The notes beneath the pieces are model-generated. The model did no database searches. It was given only the letters and a program-made list of their open reading frames with translations, and was not told where the DNA came from. The translations under genes were made by a program, and so were the position numbers. A DNA stretch of 64,000 bases from Bryum argenteum (taxonomy: Eukaryota; Streptophyta; Bryopsida; Bryales; Bryaceae), in contig CM073321.1 of the NCBI GenBank assembly GCA_037043015.1, positions 1,803,001-1,867,000 on the forward strand, given 5' to 3'. Of the stretch, positions 33,914 through 45,084 are shown piece by piece (position 1 is the first letter of the stretch; the number at the start of each line of letters is the position of its first letter).

Positions 33914-36582
33914 GTGGAGGGAATAATGAAGCAAAATCAGGCTCCATTGCCGCAAGATGCTACCGTTGCGACTGTCAATTTTTCTACTAACGAGTTTCCA
34001 ACTCTCGAAGAACTTGGAGAGGGTGAACTTGTACATGTCGTCTTGTCGGAAGCAGACATTGCTAAGGAGGTAAATAAGCTTGTTACTCAAGAAGTTGTAG
34101 TGAGTGTCTCTAAAATAGAGCAGTTGCGCTTTCAACCGGTTCACAAATCCCGGATGTATATCCCCCTATGTCGGCTAGTGGGGCTTCTTGTGGTGAAGCC
34201 AACCATGAAATCTGACAGAGCAAGCTCTAGGACTATTGTTGTGATGCAGACTACGTTGAAGGCCACGGCGTATTCTATGTCTCCATTAAGAACGACATTA
34301 AGAATGGAGTCAAGACAGTGGACGTGTCACCAGCTATGATTGCATCTTGAGCTTAAATTAGGTGAAGGTAACAATGACTTTGAGAAATTCTTACAAGCAG
34401 ATCCAAACCTCCAGAAATTCAGCAACAAGATGTTTGACGTGTGGGATGGAAACCTTTGGTTGCAGGCGTGGTACCCATTCATCAACGCTATGAAAACCAA
34501 CGATCTTGCCTGGCACTTAGAAGTTGACTGCATCTTGTTGGAGCTGAAAGGTGACAACATGGCGACATTGACTGCACTTCACAAGATTAAGTGATAAGCT
34601 CTACTCGTCCAATATTTGAAGCTAGTCTTGCAATTCTTGTCCTCTGTTTGGCTTGCCGAGTGGCGCTCTAACCACAAGAACGGAGTGGTCGGAGCTTAGA
34701 CACTTACTCGGCGTAACGGTCGTCCAAGTCTCGGTGCCTTACTTGTTTCTAGGTGGAGTGGTTGACTGTAGAAGTCCTATTGCGAGGTGTGGCCCATACC
34801 GGTACCCATGCCCTCACGGCCTGCTGATAGTTGATAGATGTGAAGATATCTTTGGTGTGAAGGCAATCTTCTTACGGGCTATGCTTGAATGATTCAAACA
34901 AGAACTCTCACCTTCAACTAGACTTGGTGTACAAGCTCTACCGAGTAGAGAGGATTAGGCGGCAGGACGTTTCCTATTTTAAAGGCATTATCACACCGGA
35001 GGAAGAAGCTGCCTTCAATCTCAACAACCTGACAAAATCGGCGTAGTTTAAGCTCACTGTCAATGCATTGTGCAACGTTCTGTACCAGATAAGATTTTGA
35101 TATTTTTAATAAATCAAGATGATAACATGCATGCTTTACTTGATTGTAGCCGCGGCAAAGGCCGCCAAAGACTTCAGGAGAGATTGCGGTTTTAGGCAAG
35201 TTCATTGCAGCAATAAATTATGATGCGGTTAATAAGGCTATCCAAGAGAAGAAATCCACGACTTTAACGAAATAGTTACTGATTTTCCATCCCGACAACA
35301 CTGATAGGTTCCTTGAACTTGTGAAAGAGCATAACAAAACATTCCGTGAGGTTGAGATGTCACAACAAAAGTTGTGGTATATCGCAACCACAACCATGGA
35401 CATCAACTCGAAGCTACTTTGGTTGGAACATTGGAACAAGGCGTTCAAGTTTCGTAAGAATGAGCGATTTTCCAAAGCTGGGTTTACCAAGCAAGCGTAT
35501 TGGAGCCTTCTTAATAAGGCAACGTGGTCGTCGCAGGTACGTACGTTTCAAACAATTTCATTTTCAATTTCAGAACAAGTGCAGCCTCCCACCAGTGCCC
35601 TCGTAAGGCAGCATTGCCCAGTTGCTGTTGCCGTTCAATCTCTTTGCTTGTGTCAGCGTGCCCTGGCGGTTCCCAATCACTCTTCTACTGAAATTATGTC
35701 CATCTGTGGGAGTGTCGAGATCTTCAAGTAGTCTCACATTGCGCCGATACAAGCGGACTAACGTTTGAGTTGGGTAGTAAGTAGCTCTCAATTGCCGTTG
35801 CAAATGAGTTCAAAGTTGAGATGAACATTGCGAAGCAGGTGGTCATTTACAATCCACCAAGAGGCGAGGAGCCCGTTGACAATGTCATAGAATACATCGA
35901 GAGTATGCGGATTGCGCTATAGGATAATGCCTTTTCTAGGAAATTTTCCATAAAAGACAAGGATCCTCATAAGGAAGGAGGAGGGAAGGCCGTGCACAAA
36001 AGAACCCCCGCCTGAAGCAGCCAAACTTTAAGAAGGCAACGTCTCGAGTTCTACACTGGTACGTGAAGCACGTTTTAATTCTACCAAAGGCGATTACAAA
36101 GGCATTGACCTGCTTTGTGAACTACACCAATGCAAACGACTACAAGTGAATGTACACCGCATGTCAACTGAAGGACTTTAAGAAGCAGCACTATGCTGCT
36201 TGTGGTTGGTAGATGGACATGGAGAATGGCTAACGCCCAGAGTTTGAAGAAATATTGCTTGCGAAGATCAAGCCTGAGCTTGTGAAGCTAAAAAAGGTCA
36301 TAATCCTTGCGGAGTCGCAGCCTGAAACTTTCCGGAGTTGTCACAAGCGGAAGACTCCACCCACCGTTCCAACCCCACCTACTAATGCTCCACCTGCCGA
36401 TTCTCAGCCTCAGTCAAAGGATGCAATCGATCTGCATGCAAGAGATGAAGGCGGTGCATTGTCCACAGCTTCTTAATTTGACATGTTTCAAGACACCAAG
36501 GAAGAGATCACAAGGTCTATCTCCTCGCAAAGAGACCATGAGATATAAGTACAGTAAAATCTTTGCCACTTTGAACCAATAG
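33914..36582 (+). pseudogene. Second ParB-like gene remnant (copy ii)
   Basis: Plus-strand blocks follow copy i. The clearest is 34,340-34,592, with FSNKMFDVWDGN, AWHLEVDCILLE and LTALHKI, matching the ParB-like exon of copy i in spacing but with the His-Arg of the GNHR box replaced (DGNLWLQAW). Next (34,918-35,045) VYKLYRVERIRRQDVSYFK then IITPEEEAAFN corresponds to KLKLTDFKDLISKEDYKTCE of copy i. Further blocks (FLELVKEHNKTFREVEMSQQ, a Trp-rich helix, a Pro-rich tail to 36,474) have no named match. The methyltransferase-like part is not found; the CACTA-1 terminus at 36,613 cuts the gene. Several stops. Homology to copy i is seen; function is inferred. Confidence 0.5.
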
Positions 36583-36994
36583 CACGAATGCATCAGATTT
36601 AGTGCTCCATTCCACTTGTAGAAAACAACATTTTATCACGCGTTTTCACGCGTTATCAGTGACATATACCCACACTCTACCAAATTAGTGTAGTAATCAC
36701 ATCGAATTAAACGTGACGTAGCGTTAAACTGTTTAACGTAAATCCGTCAAAAATGACGCTGTGAAAACACTCCGCGTCAAATAAGATATTGATGAAATGC
36801 GGTTTAACATTCGTACGTCAAAAATAACGGTGTGGCATTAGATTAAACACCAGCGCCTTTGATGGGCGGTAACTTTTTGTACTCTTTTTTTACCAGAAGG
36901 TAGAAAAGTTCTGGCTAAAAGTAGAAAGGCTCCACGTCAGCGCGTTTTTTTAACGTGGTCGGCCTTTCTTTTAATGTGTTCCACATTTAATTGT

Positions 36995-37395
36995 GTTAAA
37001 AGAAATGTGAGAACATTGATGACGTAAAATATGTGCGCTGACGTGGATTTCATTGTGTCTTCCTTTGCTGACGTGGAGCCTTAGGATTTGACCAGTCAAA
37101 TCAAATTTGAGAGACTAGGGGGGGCTGTCAACATTGATGCACGCGTTTCTTGTGACGAGAAAAGCGTTTAAATGCATTAAAAAAAAACGTGAGAACATTG
37201 ATGACGTAATATATGTGCGATGACGTGGAATGCCGTGTGGCTTGATTTGCTAATGCGGAGCTTAGGATTTAACCAGTCAAACCAAATTTGAGAGACTAGG
37301 AGGGGCTGTTAACGTTGAGGCTCGCGTTTCTTGTAACGCAAAGTGCGTTCAAATGCGTTAATAGAAACGTGAGAATATTTATGACATTGAAGACT
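36995..37395 (+). repeat. About 181 bp subterminal tandem repeats of CACTA-1
   Basis: The anchor GTGAGAACATTGATGACGTAA occurs at 37,007 and 37,189 (20 of these bases shared) and in a diverged form at 37,369, each followed by TGTGCG.TGACGTGG, AACCAGTCAAA or GACCAGTCAAA, and TTTGAGAGACTAGG. Subterminal repeats bind the element's own proteins in studied CACTA elements. Confidence 0.75.
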
Positions 37396-37841
37396 GTCAA
37401 CTTTCACGCAAGCGGATGCGTCAAACACTAAACGCGTTTATAGTAACATCTGGGGCGTTAACATGCGTTACAAGAAACATGTTAACGTTCATGAACAAAC
37501 GTAGGGCTAGAATTCATGTTCATCCTGTAGAATGTCTAATCTCCTGTTGATGTGTCGCTACCAGAGGATTCGCCGAGTACCCAATCGTCATCATCATCAC
37601 CTTCCTCTGTTGCTACTGGCTCTCTTTCCTGCTCTTCCACGAATGATCCGTTCGCAGTGAAGCCTCAATGTGAGGGCTCTCTTGTGCGCGTCTCCGTGTT
37701 AGTGGTTGATGGTGAAGGCAGGAGCGTTGATTGTACTTCTGCATCGTCATGTTCTTCAGCAAAGGCACGGCCCCCACGGCTGCCTCGAACATCTGCCCTG
37801 CAAACCACTTTCTACGGCCCCTGGTCGTTCACAAAAAACAC

Positions 37842-38300
37842 TTACTGTGTGTGGATAGGGAACGCGAAAGAGTGAGGACCTAAAGGTAATATGCAATGAT
37901 CTGCGAAATTCATGGAGAGAAACCCATGCTGATCCCGCTTCATTGTTGGTGAAGTACCTTCCAAAATTCCTCTAACCCATGAACAGAGTAGAACAACACA
38001 CGTGCGCCTATAGTCTAATTCTAATATCTCTTCGATCCAGCCCACGTACTCCTCCGTCTCTCCCTTTGCATTAGGGGTGAAGGTTGCATGCACTCCACTA
38101 TCCATAGTTGGGCTTGAAGCTTCAACTGAGTGGCAACAGAAGTGCATACCATAAGCCTTTATTGATCGATAAGCAGTAGCAATCAGCGATGGAGGTCTGG
38201 ACAAATCATATGTGGTTTGATCGACACGCCGCAAGCGTGTCCTCTGATCGGCTTCAACGGCTGTTGTTAACCAACCTGAAAATGGTTGCAAAGCCCGCAA
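37842..38300 (-). pseudogene. CACTA-1 transposase C-terminal domain (DUF4216-like)
   Basis: The segment reads EEYVGWIEEILELDYRRTCVVLL, split as YVGWIEEILELDY then VVLLCSWV, and later GFLSMNFADH. This is the pattern of the DUF4216 region at the C-terminus of plant TNP2 proteins (YYG.IEEI.ELDY......LF.C.W). It follows the DUF4218-like exons at 38.7-39.3 kb on the same strand, at the expected place. Confidence 0.65.
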
Positions 38301-38675
38301 TCTCTCAGGAATGTCTGATGTATTTCATCACCTACGCCCACGTCGTGCATGATGACTTTGGCGGCGTTCTGTGCTCCTAGAATTCTGCTCCACGACCTGT
38401 AACCTAGTGTGTGCAATTATCAATGGTAGAGTGTGCAAGTAGTACTGTAGTAGTGCAAATCTCGTACATATCTATTAATCGTGTTTTACATGACGTTATA
38501 TCGCGATTCAATTGACATTCCACTGCATTTTTTATGACGTTACGTGACATTTTTCATGACGCTAAATAACATGATATTTCGTTTTTTATCACATTACACC
38601 ACGTTTTAGATGACGATACTTTTCTTTAGACACATTAATCCACGTTTAGGAAAGTTAACCTATAATCACAGAGAG

Positions 38676-41600
38676 TCACAAAATGCATTGATCATGGCCG
38701 TATGAATATGCGCACCTTCTGTAGTCCTCAAGTGTGGCAGCATTTCTGACCACAAAGTTGTGAATCCAATCACGGAGAGTCCGGGACATGGGGTGCCTTA
38801 TTCCCTTGCCCTCCACCATTTCATCGTGCATTGTCTGGTCTTTGTTTGCATCCCACACTCTTCGAGACGTAGCGCCATAGCGTTCCATATACTCTAAACA
38901 GAATCCAAGCGTTTCTTCCATAGAATATGTCTCTGCCATGCAACCTTCTGGCTTAGCATATGAACGCACATAGTCCTTTAGGGTCTTCATATATTACTCC
39001 ATTGGATACATCCAGCGGCTTTGAATTGGGCCGCATGAAAGAGCTCCTCCATGAGATGCACAAGTAGGTGCGTCATGATCACCATGGACTCTAGAGGGAA
39101 CTCTTGCTCAAGCATGCAAAGTGTGAAAGAAGTGTCTTCGACATACTCTTTCTCTTTAGACGCATTCACTGTGCCATTGCACAAGCGTCTAAATACTCTG
39201 CTGACCCTCATCACACACTCTCGGACATCTGCATTCATTTCAACATTTCGCAATGACAAGGGTAGCATCTGCATGTTGAGGACAATTAAAAATTAATCTC
39301 CAGCAAACCATATCCGAATTGTATTTTTTTCATGTAGAATACTGTGCCTATACAAGTCTTCACAGAAAGTGAGAGGCACACGCTAAGTCGGCACTGACAC
39401 ATTAGACGCTTGTGATAACAAATGAACCATAAGTTTAACGTGAAATGGAAATTATCTGCTGCATGAGGACATGGAAGTCATGGGATTTCAGAAATCTTAG
39501 TCTTCCTTCGCCAACCCGTTTGTAAATTGCGCCAACATAATGTTTTGGAACCTTTGTTGATCCTATTACAGCAAGCATTTTCGTCTTTGCATGAGGAAGT
39601 AGGACATAAGGCGCATGCGGCATGAAAAGTCGTCTGTCTGATGCTTGTGTTCGTCTCAGCCATAGATCATACCTCACTCCCATATCTTTGTAGTCCATTC
39701 GTCCTCGTGGAAAATTTGTCCCTCCAAACTCCTTTACTATATTTTCACAAATATTTTTCTTGCACTGCATGACGTCCAGTGTGTGTCTGATAAGCAAGTC
39801 TTGCACTACATAGAAGACCACGATCGGAACTCTTCATCTGGATATCTCCTACGTAGTGTGTAAAGTAACGTTCCTAAACAAGAATTAACGTTCCAAAATG
39901 TTAAATTAAACAAGCATATACGTGAATTAACGTACAACGGTCATTCGACACGTTCATTGAGACGACGCTGGGTAACACAATATGACGTTATAATAGTGTT
40001 ATCTATGATGCTACACCACGTTATATTACATTTGTCATGACGGTAGAGCACGTCATCTCAAGTTTTTCAGGACGGTACTTTACGTTTGACAGGATGCGGC
40101 ATCACGTTTTACATGACACTGCATCATGTTTGAGATGACGCTACATCGCGTTACTTAAGACGTTATAACACGTTTTACAGCGTTTTAGATAATGCTATAT
40201 TGCACTAGAGCACGATACGTCATGTTTCTCATACATATATCACTTTTACTACTTGCAAGTACAATTTTGTTTAGCTGGGATGAAGAATAGAAAATTAAGA
40301 CGTCAAGCAAAGGTGGATTACAATAATTAAGGGCACTCACCTTCCAATACGGAAGAGAGAAAAGTATTGAAAGCCTCTTTACTCCATGCGTCCTCACAGG
40401 ATCGAATGGACTGTCTGCCTTTCCTCCTGAGGCTAGGTATGACTCCCTTTCTTGTGCAAACCTCCGAACATCTTCGCCACTCATCCTCCAATTGGAAACC
40501 CCTAACTCTAGAAGCGTGTTGATCCGCACGTCTTGACAGAACGCACGGTTCTCTAGAAGACGTTGTCGTGCACCAATATATACTATCTTGTCCTTCTTGG
40601 GTCCTCTGGCGCTTCTAGAAACAATTGTTGGACCGCATATAGGACAAGCTTTGTATCCCTTGGTTTGTTGTCTAGAAATCAAACCATAAGCGGGAAGATC
40701 TGAGATAGTCCACAAAAGGATTCCACGAAGAGTAAATCTTCTTTCCGCACCTTCAACTGAAGCATCTATTGCCTCCACACCAATCGATAGCCCCTGTAAT
40801 TCTTCCACTAGAGGAGCAATGAAAACATCTATGTTCTTGTCTGTTGGCGACTCCTTGCCAGAAATTAAAATGCCCATCACAGTGAAGAACCATTTTGTAA
40901 CCAACTACGGTAGGAGGTAGTAAATTACCAACAAGACAAGCCACGTCGAACGTGAGATACTCCAAACCGAGAAAGGGTTCAAACCATCTAATGACAGTGT
41001 CATTCGCACGTTCCGCTTCTTTGCCTCGAACATGGGGTCTATGACATTGACATGTTTCCAAGCTGGATTGTCCATAACGGTCTCCATGATGGTTTCCCCA
41101 TTGTCATTCTCGTGAACCTCTTGCTCCGAATGCCATTTGAGAGGCTTTGCAATTGAAGGAGAGCTATAGATGCGCTTCAACCTCGGAATTAAAAGAAATT
41201 GTCTTACAACCTTCATTGGTGTTGTTTTTGTACCGTCTCGGTACCTTCTTTTTTCGCAGTTTGGACACGATTGTAGATCTGCATGATCTCCTCCAAACAA
41301 GACACACCTTGATGGACAGGCATGTATTATATTATATGCAAGTCCAAGTGTCTGCAGCATCCTCTTTGCTTTGTAATGCGTTGTGGGCAACATGTTTCCT
41401 TTTGGTAGTAGCTCCACCTACAAATAGTGAAATAGCTCAGTTACAAATTCGTTGCTCACCCCATACGTAGTGCACAATGTCATCAAAACAACCACTGCTG
41501 AAATTAGGCTCACGGAACTATCTGGATAGACTGGGTGGGATGCCTCCGCATACAGTAACTCCGAGGCCGAGATTGTAGAATCTCGTAACTCTGACGGATG

Positions 41601-41686
41601 TACTTTGGCATTCGGCATATTCTCAGAATCAAGATTCATCTTGTGTAACTCTTCTGTGGTTGGAAGTGCGTCCTCAAATTGTTTTT
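38676..41686 (-). pseudogene. TNP2-like CACTA transposase, main part
   Basis: Minus-strand exons in order: 41,686-41,418 (continuation of the N-terminus, ending EFVTELFHYL); 41,417-40,905 with HYKAKRMLQTLGLAYNIIHAC and CVLFGGDHADLQSCPNC; 40,904-40,330 with NIDVFIAPLVEELQ, LRGILLWTISDLPAYG and KGYKACPICG; 39,821-39,435 with RHTLDVMQCKKNICENIV; 39,274-38,987 and 38,990-38,676 with LEQEFPLESMVIMTHLLVHL, MKTLKDYVRSYAKPEG and EETLGFCLEYM (DUF4218). This is the full order of plant TNP2 transposases, which cut and paste the element. Coding gaps may be introns (39.85-40.3 kb) or decay. The first exon is at 8,943-9,303 on the other strand. Exons are fairly well kept, so decay seems recent compared with the copia at 47 kb. 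Confidence 0.85.
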
Positions 41687-41782
41687 CACTACAAGAAAAC
41701 CATCGAAATTTAAATGTCTTAAATAAGACATCTAAAGCCGATTAGACGTCTTAAAAATGACTTCCAGACTAAAAGTTGGATT
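41687..41782 (-). mobile_element. CACTA-2 right end (96 bp)
   Basis: CACTACAAGAAAACCATCG starts at 41,687 and is followed by AGACATC and AGACGTC motifs, like the left arm at 9,304. TTT at 41,684-41,686 (AAA on the gene strand) is the target duplication. It changes abruptly into LTR sequence at 41,783. Confidence 0.8.
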
Positions 41783-43779
41783 CAAGCACTCCGACCTTCA
41801 TGCAAGCAAGAAATTTCAGCATTAACCCCAGTTCCAAAATCCACCCTAGGAGGCTCATAAAGCTTCCAAGTGACCACTAAAGGCGTAGGGCTTAATTAGG
41901 GAGGCCAAATGAGCAAAAAACCACCACAAAATCTTCAAAATCCTCAAAATCTTCAAGTCTAAGGGGGTCAGCACACACACGTGGGGTGCAAATGATGACA
42001 AGTCAACTATAAAACTCTCTTTCTTCCACAAATGCAAACCAATGAACCCACATACTCTAGTGCACAATCTATTAAGGCATTCAACCATTCCAACATAAAT
42101 AAGGAACTTTTAGAGTGATTTGGACAGCGCTTCCACGCTTGATCCCAATTTCCCAACTTTTAACCTAAGTTTCACCAATTCAGCCCTAAAATGGGCGGAC
42201 CGCCTTGCACACGGTGAACACTAACACACGACCACTTCAAACAGCAATTCAAGCAAGAACCATACAAACATTCAAATAAGGAAACAACCACCAATCACAA
42301 GTGCAAAGCAATGCTAAAATTGATCAAAGCAAACATTTTTTAAGGCAATGGATGTTGCCATTTTTAACATGAGGGTACACACGATTACTACGAAGATTCA
42401 ATCTAAGCTAATCAAAGAAAAAACAACAAAGAAATAAGTAGAGCAAAAGGAAGAAGAGAGGAGCTCCCTCTCTTATGTCACCCTCTGCACCCTCCGTATT
42501 GTCACGGGAGGGGACAGGGTGCCGTTGACGCCGGGAAGCGATCTTGGTCCGCCGCGGCCTTCCGCTCCGACCCTTCTTCGCCGTTGTCACCCACCCGACC
42601 CCCACCGGCCGGCGATGCTGGTCGTCCTCGCGCTTAGTTACTGTCGTGTGGCTGTTGCGTCGGGCCGACCTTGTCACTGCCTTCGGTGTTGGGCTGCCGT
42701 GGAGCCAATGTCGGCCTTGACTGCCGGTGCTGTGAACGCCGGTGCTAGCCTTCAAAAACTCCACCGGTTCCCCTTCCCGTCTCGTCGCTGCCGGCTCCTC
42801 CGATCCTTCACGATCGCCGTCTTGCTCGTATTGGTACTGCTATAGGAGCTGTTGGATCCGCCCAACTGCCGAGGTGGCTAGTCGAGCTGGCGTTGCTTTC
42901 CCGATCGCCTTCCCGACCACTCGCCTCGCTGTTTTCATTGCCACGCCGTTCTTTGCCGAGCCGATCTCGCCGTTGTCGTCGTCTTGCGGTACTGGATCTC
43001 GTCGCGACCTCCGACCTCTGCCTAGGCTGCTGGTTCTGCCGGCCGCCTTCACTGTTGGTGTTTTTTCGTCGCCCTCCGATCGCTGTCCTCGTTGATGCCA
43101 AACCGCCGGAGCGCTTGCTGCCAAATGCTGCCGTATGTCACCTCTAGCTCGCGTCATACCGATCGTCGTTCCTGATCTGCTCCGGCGCTCTCCCTGCCTA
43201 GTCAAAAAACAGTCACACGGAGAAAAACCTCTCTCCCTGAATTCTGGCCTTGGCTCTCTTCCTACGACCCTTTCCTTCGGGGCTTCTCCTTCCCCCGAGT
43301 CATTGCGGGTATCGGCCTCGTGGGACCCCTCTGTCCGATGTTGGTTCCTAGTAATGCAAAGAAAAATAAATACATCGCGAAAAAGAATTGCAAGAAAGAT
43401 AAATAAATGATAAATTGAATGGAGAGAAATAGCAAAGAAGATAAGCAATTTAGAAAGTCAAAATGTTTGAAAGATAAGTCTATATAAAAAACGAGGTTAT
43501 ACACACACCACAAATGTGCTAAAATATGAATAATGGTGAAAGCCTAAAAAAATACCCAAAAACATGCCAAATTATATTGACATTAATCAATCTAACCAAA
43601 TTAGAATAAACTAAACCAACGTCGGGACAATTAGGCCAAACCCCACCCAAGATCATAAATTTCCGGGGAACCGGAAGAATTTGCTTAAATGTCCCAATTA
43701 GGGAATTTGAATATGAATAATCTAAACTAAAGCTTATAGGAAGCAATTCTCGCAGCGTGAACCGTTTCGGCGGTTCACA
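41783..43779 (-). repeat. Long LTR, inverted copy, lacking its last 171 bp
   Basis: The reverse complement of 27,415-29,400 with small indels. On the minus strand it starts TGTGAACCGCCGAAACGG at 43,779, directly after CTGCG, and stops at GAGTGCTTG (41,783), exactly where the remnant at 11,979 begins. It makes a 2 kb inverted repeat with 27,415-29,400 across a 12.4 kb spacer. Confidence 0.9.
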
Positions 43780-45084
43780 CGCAGTTCTTGCATGATCCAT
43801 TTTGTCATGTATTATACAAAGTTCATCTCTAAGCCTCTGAATTCAAAGGGAACAATTAGTATAAATAATCTCCCGATCCGTTTCTTTATGATGCAAATGC
43901 TCCTCTAGCTTCTTGGTCCTTATATTCTCTTCACATGAATCATGTACCATTGACCTTATCATTGTCTCCATCTTGTCACACGTAGAGCAACGAGCTCGTT
44001 GTATGGCATCATTCCATTTGAAAGACGACGGCAAGGACCACGACAAAATTTTCTCACCAGTTGTCAACATCTTTGTCTTGTGAGGCATGTGATCAGCAGC
44101 ATTGTCAATGAATGTCTTCAGAGTAGCTACAACTTGCTTAACATGTAATCGTGGTTTCTTCTGACCAACATTGCCATGGTGGCGAGCACGTAGTCCAGCT
44201 GCACCTTCAGCCTTCCTCCTGTAGAAAGTTGAAATCGGAACCCCACTAATATGTTGCCATGCACGCGCGCAACTATCGATGCCTTCAGTGGTTACCATTA
44301 TACTCCCATCTGGTGTCTGATGAAAATGATTATGGACATCTATCTTGAAATGTGACTTGAATCTAAAATCCGACGCCTCGTACATCTGCTTTCGGAGAGC
44401 GATAATTTTATCTCGAGGGAAAGGTTGGCAATAGTTCTTCCTACAGCATATCTTGCTTGCAACCAAGTTGATTGTATCTAACGTCAGGAGCTCCTCTTCT
44501 CTCTTGGTCCTCAAGAATCGAGAGTTCCGTTGTCCCAACTCATATAGTCGCACCCCCTTTGTCTTTGGATGATTGCAGGCATAAATAGCGATGTTGAATT
44601 GATCAACTCGTAAATGATCAAGTAGTGACCAACCCTCATGGATAGCATGGCTAAGCTTCCAACTCCTAGTAAGATGCAAATATGGTATCAGCAAGTACGA
44701 AGTCGAAATTCAAGCACTACACAATCTGCACAACTACTTGGTCTTCACATACGGGCTCAACATTACTCTATAAAATTCTTTTAGCGTCCAGGGTCTGACA
44801 AATGCCTTTACCTACAACACCCTCTCTATCATTGAGAAGTGTCACAAATTTCGTAACCCATTTGTTTCTTGGCAATCCGGGACAATCTTTTAAATCGTCT
44901 AGAAGAAGAAGCTCAGAAAGGACTTCCAAGTCCTGAGAGACTATAAACAAAGATTATTAGTGCCTAAGATAATTACTAATGGATAAACTCAAGACAACAA
45001 TATATTGAGCGAAATTAGTATATCTACTACCTCGGGAAAAAGACAATGAAAATCTCCGTTGCCATCGGAATCACTCAACTCCAT
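43780..45084 (-). pseudogene. DUF7869-type transposase-like gene, N-terminal half
   Basis: Exon 1 could start at the ATG at 45,084 (MELSDSDGNGDFHCLFPE) and end at a GT donor at 45,030. Exon 2 starts after an AG at 44,941 with DLEVLSELLLLDDL and GLPRNKWVTKFVTLL. The long block 44,694-43,843 includes CCRKNYCQPFPRDKI, FKIDVHNHFHQ, CARAWQHISGVPISTFYRRK, DNAADHMPHKTK and LPSSFKWNDAI, the N-terminal pattern of the family. A stop near 43,843 and a shift precede KMDHARTA, where the LTR begins after CTGCG. The C-terminal half resumes at 29,572 on the plus strand. Element boundaries are not identified. Confidence 0.7.

Larger units (their letters stand above)
36613..41686 (-). mobile_element. CACTA-1 transposon, main portion (inverted)
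   Basis: The terminus at 36,613 reads CACTTGTAGAAAACAAC, a CACTA-type end pointing right. The segment holds the C-terminal part of a TNP2-type transposase, all minus strand, and stops at the CACTA-2 terminus at 41,687. Together with 8,535-9,303 it makes one autonomous-type element that has been split. Motif arrays of AACG/ACGTTA occur at 36.63-37.5, 38.45-38.65 and 39.85-40.2 kb. The base after CACT is T rather than A, so the end is slightly atypical. Confidence 0.75.

Noticed and set aside
37552..37875. 107-residue plus-strand Ser-rich ORF
   Set aside because: It is antisense to the expected C-terminal tail of the CACTA-1 transposase and is low complexity.
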